A stretch of DNA of 64,000 bases from Molanna angustata (lineage: Eukaryota > Arthropoda > Insecta > Trichoptera > Molannidae). Within the stretch, counting starts at the first letter, position 1, and every line of letters begins with the position of its first letter. The translations under genes were made by a program, and so were the position numbers. The stretch spans positions 4,593,492 to 4,657,491 of the forward strand of contig OY754980.1 in assembly GCA_963576475.1 (NCBI GenBank). The letters are read 5' to 3'. The notes beneath the pieces were generated by a model, which worked only from the letters and a program-made list of their open reading frames with translations, searched no databases and was not told where the DNA came from. Positions 33,138 to 43,095 of the stretch are shown piece by piece.

Positions 33138-33706
33138 AGATTATACAGTCTAGAGGCCACACCCTACAAACTCTAAACTGATGCCAATAATACGATTTGA
33201 AAGAGAGAAAAAAAACAAGTTTTACGCATCATAACAATCAATAATTATAAATCTGTCGCTATGTGAGTCATTCGTTAATATTTATTATCATTTTGTAGGT
33301 AGGTACATAAAATGTATTAACAAATATATTGCACGTCGTCGGGCTTATTGTCATTAGGCAATTTCCTCCAACCGACAATGTAGCCAGTAGATGAAAATAA
33401 ATGCCTTGAGATGGTTTGGTCACATACAATAGGTATTTGTGGCTATCTTCTCGTAAATATATAATCTTATGGGGAAGAGCGTGTATAAGACGATGCATGA
33501 GCACGAATAAAGCAATAAATTATAAATGCTCTGAAAATAAATGAAAATAAAGATCAAACGTATTCAGGATTTAGGCACTTATTGTAAAAAATGTTAATAT
33601 TAATGCAGTTATTAAAATTTACTTAAGAACATGCAGTTACTTAAATATGATATATTAAAATTAGATGACAAGTTTGATTAATGTGCTTATTGTCAAATTA
33701 AAAAAT
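33138..33706. other. AT-rich intergenic DNA
   Basis: A diverged RTE-like antisense patch (GATGAAAATAAATGCCTTGAGATGG ... CGATGCATGAGC, about 33388-33505) is faintly visible; otherwise nothing. Confidence 0.4.
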
Positions 33707-33975
33707 AACTGTGAGGTACCGACTTACAATAGTGCGTCCACTCTATTATCATCTTTTTCGGGTGTTCAGTAAGAGCCGGGTAATCGTCTCACATAGTTCA
33801 GCAATGAGGTACCACCCATTCTGATTGTAGTGCCTGTTTAGGTGGGACGAGGCTGGTGTGTGGGTATAAACACACGTGTCGTGCTTCATTTTATAGGGCA
33901 ATGCACAACCGCACACCTGGTCGCTGGTTACTCCACATTGTGTATATTCCGTGATGGTTTGAATGAATGAGTTTA
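33707..33975 (+). mobile_element. SINE-A, full-length diverged copy
   Basis: Starts AACTGTGAGGTACCGACTTA, has AAGAGCCGGGTAATCG and GTGCCTGTTTAGGTGGG, and ends GTGATGGTTTGAATGAATGA. The middle (CAACAGGCAACAATAAC) is deleted. Confidence 0.8.
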
Positions 33976-34367
33976 TCTCTTCTCTATGATTTCATGTGTC
34001 AAAATTTTCAAAGCAGTCTCACGTATGAATGAATGTATAAAATTCAATGATATTCTCCCCCTTGAAGGAATGGGCATTTAATGAATCCATATTTTTTATC
34101 AAGTCTATGATTAAATAGCTGTTTTTACGATGAAAGTTTTTCACACCATTTCATCTGTCATATTATTCATGAAGAATATTATAAAATAATATCTTTCTCT
34201 TCAATAACGATAGGCCGACACAATGCGACAGTCGCCATATTGTTTACTTTCATGACTACTGAGTTGTTGATCCCCAGTTCAATTCCGGATAGTGTGGTTG
34301 TTTTTGCGCAGTGCCTATAGAGCGTTTTAGGTATATTTTGTCTTAGGAAGCATTATACTTAGGAAGC

Positions 34368-34990
34368 ATGTTTCAGCGTGATGGAAGATTGGAAAAAGAT
34401 ATTGAAAGGAGAGTAACGGCAGGTAATAGAGTGGATGGTGCATTAAGACCGGTAATGGCTGACCCAATTATTTCGAGGCAAGCAAAGCTCGCGGTACACA
34501 ATGGTATCGTCGCACCGACTCTAATGTATGCTAGTGAGACATGGACATGGCAGAAGACGCATGAAAGTAGAATTAACGCGGTTGAAATGAGGTCACTAAG
34601 ACGAATGTGTGGTAAAACGATGTATGATAGAATAAGAAATGAGGATATTAGACGAGAATGTATGATTGAAAGAAATATCGTAAGTAAGATGAAAATAAAT
34701 GCCCTAAGGTGGTTCGGCCACATAGAAAGAATGAGTGATGACCGTCTGACAAAAAAAGTATACAAGGCTGATAAAAGAGGAATGAAAAGTAGAGGTCGGC
34801 CAAGAAAGAGTTGGCACGATCACATAAATGGGATTTTGAAAGATGGAGATGTTAGAAGTAAGAATAATAGAAGAGCGTGTATGAGACGATGTATGGACGT
34901 GAATGAAGCTAGGAATGTATGTCAAGAGAGAGGAGTCTGGCGTTCGGTTCTCTCTGCCTACCCCAAATAGGGAAATGGCGTGATGGTATG
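34368..34990 (+). mobile_element. RTE LINE, best-preserved 3' copy
   Basis: A 200-codon frame without stops encodes the C-terminal part of an RTE-type reverse transcriptase: FQRDGRLEKDIERRV, YASETWTWQKTHESRINAVE, MRSLRRMCGKTMYDR, LRWFGHIERM, then RGRPRKSWHDH, WRSVLSAYPK, stop. The upstream YLGSM continues in frame, so this is a 5'-truncated insertion lacking endonuclease and catalytic motifs. It ends GCGTGATGGTATGGTATG, the family tail. Confidence 0.88.
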
Positions 34991-35021
34991 GTATGGGTAT
35001 GGTAGGTATATTTTGTCAAAC

Positions 35022-35289
35022 AAATAATTTTTATTGACAAACTTTTAATATCTCAATAGAGACGAAGTTGGGATATTATAAAAGAACCAGGAACTCAAGG
35101 CACCTACAGGGCTTACGACATGTCATCGGCTGGTTTATGTGATCACTTTATGCGCTTGCGCAACGTTCACCAATTATGCCATTATGTAATTTTTAAAAGT
35201 TGTAGGTGCCTTGAGTTCCTGGTTCTTCTATAATATCCAAACTTCGTCTCTATTAAGATATTAAAAGTTTGTCAATAAAAATATTATTT
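35022..35289. mobile_element. Foldback element F, complete copy
   Basis: Two arms of about 86 bp (35022-35107 and 35201-35289) are reverse complements with few mismatches; they include TATTGACAAACTTTTAATAT and AACCAGGAACTCAAGGCACC. The 93-bp loop has TGATCACTTTATGCGCTTGC and ATGCCATTATG. No ORF. It sits 30 bp after the RTE tail. Confidence 0.85.
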
Positions 35290-35354
35290 GACTCCCAAAA
35301 ACAAAATCCAATGTTAGCGTATATGCAATTAAAAATATTCGATAAACAAATAAT

Positions 35355-35570
35355 TAAGGATGCCTAAGTTGCCATTCATAACGCAATCGTTGTACCAACC
35401 TTGACTTATATAAGTGTAACCTGGATATGGCAGAAGGCGCACGAAAGCAGAATAAATGCAGTTGAAATGAGATCGCTAAGAAGAATTTGGAATAGTACGA
35501 TGTATGAAAGAAGTACGAAACGAGGACACAAAGAAAGAATGTAAGATGAAGAAAAGTAGGCAGTTGTACC
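35355..35570 (+). mobile_element. RTE LINE internal fragment
   Basis: GCCATTCATAACGCAATCGT-TGTACC and ATATGGCAGAAGGCGCACGA match the YASETWTWQKTHES part of the family, with stops and a small insertion. Both ends are missing. Confidence 0.7.
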
Positions 35571-35629
35571 TAATGTTGTAGGTACGTATATTCACCTTTA
35601 ACAAAAATAAAAAAAAATAGACTATGGTA

Positions 35630-36130
35630 AATGGTTTTAAATATGACTGATTATAAAGAGACAACGTTGTAAAGAGTTTGGATTTGGCCACAACCACTAT
35701 TTTTATATATTGTCATCGAACGCAAATGTGTTTTAAATATTTAGAAATTTTGGATGATGGGAAATGGCTTAAAAATTAAATAAACAAAAGTACTGAAAAG
35801 ATTCTAGTGTTGGTCACATCCCATTCGTTTTTATATTTTTCGTCAAGTGTGCATACCTATAGATTATTATATTTTTGCACAATAAAACTGATCTACATTA
35901 CAGAAGCAGACTAATAGTTTTTAATTTGAATATAAACGTTGTGAAGAGTCCAGTAATGGCCACAACCCCGTTTTTTTATTATATTGTCATCAAAATCAAA
36001 TGTGTAGTTATTGAAAATTAAGCAATATATGATGATATAATAAATGGTGTAAATTTCGATTGAAAAAAAGTATTGAGAAGATTCTAGTGATGGTCACATC
36101 CCATTCGTTTTATGTATTTTCGTCAAGTGT
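35630..36130 (+). repeat. Four tandem copies of a 145-bp unit carrying the family C end box
   Basis: GAGTTTGGATTTGGCCACAA (about 35668), TTCTAGTGTTGGTCACATCC (about 35802), GAGTCCAGTAATGGCCACAA (about 35946) and TTCTAGTGATGGTCACATCC (about 36083) alternate. Copies 2 and 4 share a long suffix ending TTTTCGTCAAGTGTGCAT. The pattern is a dimeric unit repeated twice. Confidence 0.7.
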
Positions 36131-36179
36131 GCATGTTGTTTATAATATTTCTATACAATAGACTATTAGACTTAAAACT

Positions 36180-37105
36180 AACCCAAAAGATTAAATGGAA
36201 AAAAAAATAAGTATAAGACTATAACAAATAATTTGTAATAAAAACTGACCCAATGGTCTGCATAAAAGATGCAATAGAAGAATTACACAATAGTAAATGT
36301 ATTATATAAAAAACTGACCAAATGGTCTTCATAAAAGAAGAAGAAGATGAATTGAACTATAGGAAATATTTTATATAAAATTCATCCAACGTTTACATTA
36401 AATAAGAAAACGAAGAATTAGACTAAAGGAAATATTTTGCATAAAAACTAACCAAAAGATCTACAAAAAATAAGAAAAAGAAGAATTAGACTATAGAAAG
36501 TAGTTACTATAAAAACTGACCCAAAGGTCTACATATTAGAAGAATAATTATACGTCAGGAAATAGATTGTATAAAAACTAACGCAAAGGTCAACATAAAA
36601 GAAGACGAAAAAGAATTAGACTAAAGGAAAAGTTTGTATGAAAACTCTCCCTTGGTCTACATAAAAGAGGAAAATATTAGACTATAGGAAGTTAATTTAT
36701 ACAAAATTCAACAAAGGTCTACATAAAATTAGAAAAAGAAGAATTACGTTAAAAGAAATAGTTGGTATCAAAACTGGCCCAGAGGTCTACATAAAATAAG
36801 AAGAAAAAGAATTAGATAATAGGAATAAGTTTGTATAAAAACTCACCCAAAGGGCTACATAAAAGAAGAGGAAGAAGATGAATTAGACTATAGGAAATAG
36901 TTTGTATAAAAACTCACCCAAGGTCTACATAAATTAAGAAAAAGTAAAATTAGACTATAGGAAATAGTTTATTTATGAACTGTCCCAAATGACTTCACAA
37001 AAGAAGAGGAAGAAGAATTAAACTCCAAGAAATAGTTTGTATAAAAAATCACCCAAAGGTCTACTTAAATAAAAGAAGAATTTCACTATAGGAAATAGTT
37101 TGTAG
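36180..37105. repeat. Degenerate 60-65-bp minisatellite, about 14 copies
   Basis: Units contain ACCCAAAGGTCTACATAAAA, GAAGAAGAATTAGACTATAG and AAATAGTTTGTATAAAAACT. Considerable length variation, mainly in the GAA/AAG stretch. The purine-rich strand is the plus strand throughout. No ORF runs across it. Confidence 0.85.
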
Positions 37106-37375
37106 ATTGAATGACATGTGTATTGTAGTTAACCTAAGATAGTTTAATAATTTTCCTATACGAAATTAGTATATTGTTGGTTTTTAAGTAGTATTAGGTA
37201 TGTAGTTACCTACCTACAATGATGTTCTAAATTAATTCGAATTCGATTTATAACAAATTTTATTTGAATATCAGAATGTGTCCGTAACCATAGTAACCAT
37301 AGAACATGTAAAAAATATCAAATGGTTTGTAGACATTTTTTGAATAATATGTAGGTACCTACATTGGTTTGTTAC

Positions 37376-38111
37376 ATACATACATACATACCATCACGCC
37401 ATGTCCCTTGCGGGGTAGGCAGAGAGAACCGAACGCCACATTTTTCTATCCTGGCACGCATCCCTCGCCTCGTCCACATTCATGCATCGTCTCATACATG
37501 TTCGTCTATTGCTCACACTTCTAACATTTCCGTCTTTCAAAATTTCGTTCACATGGTCGTGCCATCCCTTTCTTGGGCGTCCCCGACCTCTCATTCCATT
37601 CCTTTCCGCTCTGTATATTTTCTTTGTCAGGCGCTCCTCATTCATTCTCCCCATGTGACCAAACCATCTCAATGTGTTCACTTTCATTCTAGTAATGACA
37701 TCTTTCTTCATCTTACATTCTTTCCTTATATCCTCGTTTCTTACCCGGTCATACATCGTTCTATTACAAATCCTTCTTAACGATCTCATTTCAACTGCAT
37801 TTATTCTACTTTCATGCGTCTTCTGCCATGTCCAGGTTTCACTTGCATACGTCAGGGTTGGCACTACGATGGCATTATGAATGGCAACTTTGGCATCCTT
37901 TGATATTGCGATCATTCATAATTGGTCTTAGTGCTCCATTCACTCTGTTTCCTGCCATAACTCTTCTTTCGATCTCTTTATCGAGTCGTCCGTTCCGTTG
38001 AAATATGCTTCCCAAGTATACATATTCGTCGACTTGCTCGACATTGGTTTGTTCGATGCCATAAAAATGAAAATTGTCCGAAATATCAAATATTATATAC
38101 AAATTATGCAA
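37376..38111 (-). mobile_element. RTE LINE 3' copy, frameshifted
   Basis: Minus strand: VDEYVYLGSIFQRNGRLDKE then a frameshift near 37890-37915, then AIVVPTLTYASETWTWQKTH, MRSLRRICNRTMYDR, LRWFGHMGRM, RGRPRKGWHDH, WRSVLSAYP. The 3' end is GCGTGATGGTATGTATGTA. It extends further 5' than the 34-kb copy but still lacks the catalytic core. The opposite-strand ORF at 37364-37780 is a shadow. Confidence 0.85.
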
Positions 38112-38768
<657 letters not shown>

Positions 38769-39224
38769 TAACATTTTGATTGCTTTATTACTTTAGATGA
38801 AATATCCAAACCGAGTACCTTAACTCAACTCACCTTTGAGTGTCATATTATCTTATTGCAACAGTAATAAGGGAAAAAATGGAGTAACCAGGATATAGGG
38901 AGGAGGATAGTGTGTATGTGTGTATGTGGTGTGTACACGAGATAGAGTTTGTGAGTAAGAGCATGAAGAGTAGCACAAGTAAAAAAAGTAACATTAAGAA
39001 CATTAAAAAAGAAACAGAAATAAAGTTACATAAGAGGTTTTAAAATATGTAATTGCAATAATAGGGCTCGCAAATAAAGGATAAAAAAATACACGTGTAG
39101 AGCAATGTTTGGAGTAACCTGTATTTTGAATGCTGTTTTAAGCATTGAAAATGAGGCCGTTGAAAATCTCGTTACTGTTAAATGCGTTTAAGTGTATTCT
39201 ACAAAAAAACGCGTTGGAAGAAAG
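38769..39224. other. Intergenic DNA
   Basis: AATAGGGCTCGCAAATAAAG at 39059 resembles a hAT-like terminus such as 14163, without a partner end nearby. Confidence 0.35.
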
Positions 39225-39505
39225 ATGTAGATTGAAATAATTTGGCTATTATGGAAGAATGCATGAAGAACGCTAAACGAAGAAAATATACAAAGCTGAT
39301 AGGTCCGGGACGCCCAATAAGGAATGGATGTCACGACCATATGAACGATATTCTAAAAGACGGAATTGTACATACGAAGCGTGAATGACAGACGATCAAG
39401 CACGAGACGATGCATGAATTGTGCTGAGGGAATGGATATGTGTCAAGATAAAATAAATGGAGTTCGATTATTTCTGCCTACCCCGTGAGGGACATGACAT
39501 ATGTA
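39225..39505 (+). mobile_element. RTE LINE 3' fragment, decayed
   Basis: TTGGCTATTATGGAAGAATG (HFGYYGRM-like), CCGGGACGCCCAATAAGG, CACGACCATATGAACGATAT, GACGATGCATGAATTG, then TTTCTGCCTACCCCGTGAGG. Many indels, and the terminal GTGATGGTA is lost. Confidence 0.75.
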
Positions 39506-39514
39506 CCTATGTAT

Positions 39515-40060
39515 TTTGTTGGCCACTGCCCAGGATAAAATGAGTGGGTCGTAGCCAACACAAAACTCACCACTAAGTAATATTATTTTACTAGTGAACG
39601 AAACGTCAAAAACGTTAAAGAAATTTGCTTATGCCATGTCTGTAGATTTCTATAGTCTGTGATGATATCCCTGTTATAATACATTTATGTAGCCACATTA
39701 ATAATTTCCCCTGGCATCATTATCTATGAAAAATCTTTCTGTCAATTTATATTGGACAAGAAATACTTCCATTTAGATATTTTCATAATAAATGAATATA
39801 TTTTTGACAATACAACCTATCTGTTTACTTCATCTTCGCTGTATGTACATAATATGTTAAATTTCTCATTTCCTTGACATATTTCAACATTAATCATACT
39901 TCCATAATGTTTTTAACTTCATAAATTTTGTTCAATGTCTATCAATATACATAAACTGACATTTTAACCAAAAAGATAACAAAATAGGTACCTATCTTTT
40001 AACAAATTGAGGTTTTATCTACAAAAGAAGAGGTCGTGACCAACACTAAACTCTCAATTC
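39515..40060 (-). repeat. Two family C end boxes
   Basis: GAGTGGGTCGTAGCCAACAC-AAAACTCACCAC (39540-39575) and GGTCGTGACCAACACTAAAC-TCTC (40030-40055) are the reversed family C 3' box. The 450 bp between them are AT-rich and may be a decayed family C body. Confidence 0.45.
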
Positions 40061-40095
40061 AATAAGGTAGTGTTCACATTGTTTTCTTATTCATT

Positions 40096-40200
40096 CATCC
40101 CATCATGGCATTCCTCACAATGTTAGGTAACCAACGATAGGTGTGCGGGTGAACATAACCTTATAAAAAGTAACACGACACATGCGTGTATCTAACAGAT
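40096..40200 (-). mobile_element. SINE-A, 5'-truncated copy
   Basis: CATCCCATCATGGCATTCCT, AACCAACGATAGGTGTGCGG, ACATGCGTGTATCTAAC. Diverged. Confidence 0.7.
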
Positions 40201-40289
40201 TTATAGTAAATATGTGAAATTATTCAGTGAAACAAATAAACGCACCTAACTATTTTACAAAATATACATACCTTATATTATTTAGGAGT

Positions 40290-40425
40290 ATTTGTACTAA
40301 TCCAGTGGTCATGAGTTCGAATTCTGCCTCGACCGATTTCGTTCACCTATAGCACAAGCATTTATGCTTTATTTAGGGAATGCAGTAAGACGTAAGTATA
40401 TGTATGTACTTGTTTAACAAGGACA
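40290..40425 (+). mobile_element. SINE-2, head-truncated copy
   Basis: Starts in the head (TAATCCAGTGGTCATGAGTT-CGAATTC), then GATTTCGTTCACCTATAGCA and CAAGCATTTATGC. The A box is lost. Confidence 0.7.
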
Positions 40426-40473
40426 TATACCTACATCTTCATCTATATACAAAATTAATGTGCCTATTCTATA

Positions 40474-40660
40474 TGCCGACCACCGTGGCACAGTTGGTAA
40501 GCCGTTTGACATCTGTGCTGGCGTCCTGGATTCGATTCCCAGCAGAAGAGAAATTTATTTTAATTCATTTCTCACGCAAATTTTGCTTCTCTGGGTTGAA
40601 AACACTGGTTAGCTGGACGAAATTGCCATACGGCAAGGGTGCAAGGAAATTTATTATAAT
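40474..40660 (+). mobile_element. SINE-3 copy
   Basis: TGGCACAGTTGGTAAGCCG (A box), GGATTCGATTCCC (B box with one change), TCTCACGCAAATTTTGCTTC, CTGGTTAGCTGGACGAAATT. The distal end is shortened. Confidence 0.8.
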
Positions 40661-40832
40661 ATCTACGTTAATTATTATAATATCTACGTTAAGTTTAGTG
40701 TCTAATATTTTATGTGCTAATTTCAAAAACATTTGCAGATAAATTGCATCACGATATTTTTACCCTATAGTCATATAGGTAGTCAGAGAGAAGCGAGCGT
40801 CAAATCTCCAACAAACTGAATAATAGGTTATT

Positions 40833-41108
40833 CATTCATTCATACCATCACGGCATATCCCACAATGTGGGGTAACCAGCGAAAGGTGTGCGGGTGTGCA
40901 TTGCCTTATAAAAGGGAGCACAACACAATTGTGTATACCCACACACCAGTCTCGTCTCACCTAAAAAGGCACTACATTCAGAATGGGTGCTGAACCTCAT
41001 TGCTGAACTATGTCAGATGTTATTGTTGCCTGTTGTATTTTCGATTACCCGGCTCTTACGGGACACTCGAAAACAGTAATAGAAAAGAGTGGAAGCACTA
41101 ATCTAAGC
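40833..41108 (-). mobile_element. SINE-A, full-length copy
   Basis: Nearly identical to 5011-5308, including (ATTC)n before TACCATCACGGCATATCCCA and the GGCTCTTACGGGACACTCGA segment. The last 20 bp of the 5' end are replaced after AATCTAAGCCAG. A short RTE end (TATAGTCATATAGGTAGTCA..., 40765-40800) lies just before it. Confidence 0.85.
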
Positions 41109-41558
41109 CAGTTTTTTTATTCATATATCTACATAATAACATTATATAACAAAATAACAATGTTGATACTCTCTCGATATAGTTAAAATCTCGGGAGAGT
41201 GTTCGAGAGAGGAGTATCGTAATTAGATACAGAAGAAAAATTCAACTTATTGGATCATGAATTTGCCAAAAATATGACCATTTCATGATATTTTAAATTT
41301 GTTTTGATCTATTAATTTTCTAATGGAAGTGGGCAGGCCATTGTAAAATAATATTTCCCTATATGACAGGTATTTCTGAAATTTTTTTTTAACATATCGA
41401 CAAAGTTTCAAACCAAGTAACGCGAGATTTGTATGCCAGGTCTATATATTTTTCACGATTTTTCCAACTTTGTCAAAAAACACCAACTTACAAATACCAA
41501 TTTTCGATATTTTGAACATCGTTTTCGCTTAAGCCACCGCTAGCATATTATATATTTA
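41109..41558. other. AT-rich DNA with one hairpin
   Basis: GATACTCTCTCGA (41165-41178) and TCGAGAGAGGAGTATC (41203-41218) form an imperfect hairpin. No ORF. Confidence 0.4.
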
Positions 41559-41741
41559 CTAGGGGCTCCGCCCCTGGCCGCTTCGCGGCCCAACCCCGGT
41601 TTGGCGCTACGCGCCATTTTTTTTGGCGCTACGCGCCTTTATTTGTGCGCTGCGCGCATTTCTTTAGGCGCTACGCGCCATTTGTTTTACGCCACGCAAA
41701 CCGAGGACGGGCCGCGAAGCGGCCAGGGGCGGAGCCCCTAG
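41559..41741. repeat. GC-rich palindromic Helitron terminus
   Basis: The first 33 bp (CTAGGGGCTCCGCCCCTGGC...) are repeated as a perfect inverted copy at 41709-41741, so CTAG with its hairpin faces outward on both sides. Between them lie four small hairpins of the type GGCGCTACGCGCC. GC content is far above the surroundings. Confidence 0.85.
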
Positions 41742-42298
41742 TTTTATATTACAATGAGTAGAAATTATACGCAAAAAAAGGGAAAACGTAAAATGAGGGT
41801 ATGTTAAAACCGGGGTTGGAGTTGAATAATGAAACTTGTGAACTCAAATTGTAGGATACTTGTATTACATATACATACCATGTCTCTAACAAAGAGAACA
41901 TAACGCCACAAATATGTTCACCTTATATCTCTTTCAAAAAATTAGGTTGATAAATGAAATATAGAAATTTTATCAAATATTTTCTATTTTTAAACAACTT
42001 TACTGTCTTCCATATTGGTATGTTTTTGAGTATAATATGGTATATTTTTTCTAGCAATTGTTGAACACATTACCTACTTATTTAGTTTTACCTAGTTAAA
42101 AGAACTCTTATTTTATTTTATTTATTTTATTTTATTGATTTTATAGAACCAACAGTTAAAAGACTAAAAAGATATTTTTACAACTCTTAAAAGATATTTT
42201 TATATCTGAATACATTTTTAATGTATGTACCTATGTAAATATATTATGTACTGATGGTTCTGTACACCAATAAAATAAAACAATGTTTATTAGGTGAT
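41742..42298. other. Non-coding Helitron interior
   Basis: AT-rich sequence between the palindrome and the helicase remnants. No ORF or family recognised. Confidence 0.4.
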
Positions 42299-42881
42299 AT
42301 TTCAAAAATCCGTCTGTTCTATTAGTATTATCAGAAAGAACAGACAAAGAAAACTGATAAACTTCAAAAATATAATTTTAGTGAGAAAAAAACATATCAT
42401 AATATTTCCTTGTAAACAATGCTTCTTGTGTAAATATCATTCGATTCATTAATTTTCTTCTGTTCTGCACTTTCAAAAATCTGAACATGTAATGCACTCT
42501 GAGAAGAAACTCTAGAACAACCTACATATAATTGACCATGTGTGATGACAGGTTCGGGAAGGAAAAAACCAACGCGTTGAAATGTCTGTCCCTGTGATTT
42601 ATTTATTGTAATAGCAAAAGCTAATTTAACTGTAAACTGTTTACGACACATATTAAATGGAATTGACACATCAGAAGAGGTATTTAGACAAATTCTAGGA
42701 ATAAAGTGTGGAGTCCCTTGCTTTTCTCCAGTTATGACTTCTATATGAATATTATTTTATTTCAAAAATCCGTCTGTTCTATTAGTATTATCAGAAAGAA
42801 CAGACAAAGAAAACTGATAAACTTCAAAAATATAATTTTAGTGAGAAAAAAACAGATCATAATATTTCCTTGTAAACAATG
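42299..42881. repeat. 123-bp direct duplication, 460 bp apart
   Basis: 42299-42421 and 42759-42881 are identical except for one base (T at 42395, G at 42855). Each holds the last codons of a helicase frame (VYKEIL) and the adjoining 3' segment. Very recent, or maintained by conversion. Confidence 0.9.
42397..42752 (-). pseudogene. Truncated Helitron helicase C-terminus
   Basis: Minus strand reads SIPFNMCRKQFTVKLAFAIT, INKSQGQTFQRVGFFLPEP, LYVGCSRVSSQSALHVQIFE and ends VYKEIL. This is about 75% identical by eye to the C-terminus of the intact helicase at 43096. The frame upstream (ITGEKQGTPHFIPRICLNTS) breaks off at about 42752. No Walker motifs. A remnant of a second, related Helitron. Confidence 0.85.
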
Positions 42882-43095
42882 TTTCCTGTCCATGCAACAG
42901 TTAATTTTTTTTCCTATTCCTCGCAGATAATGAAAAAGTGTTTTATACAAAAAAGTTTTTCTAAATAAATAAATTTGAATATGGCATCAGTAAAAATGTA
43001 CATACTTACCATACCACCATACCATACCAATGTACATACTTATTTGTTAAAATGTTGTTCAAAGCATACATATGAGAGTACAAAATGTGTATAAA

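Noticed and set aside
37364..37400. CRISPR-like short direct repeats
   Set aside because: ACAT repeats are the tail of an RTE insertion; no array in the window has spacers of constant length.
41165..41218. Hairpin as the Helitron 3' end
   Set aside because: No CTRR follows it, and a better hairpin with CTAG lies at 41559-41580.
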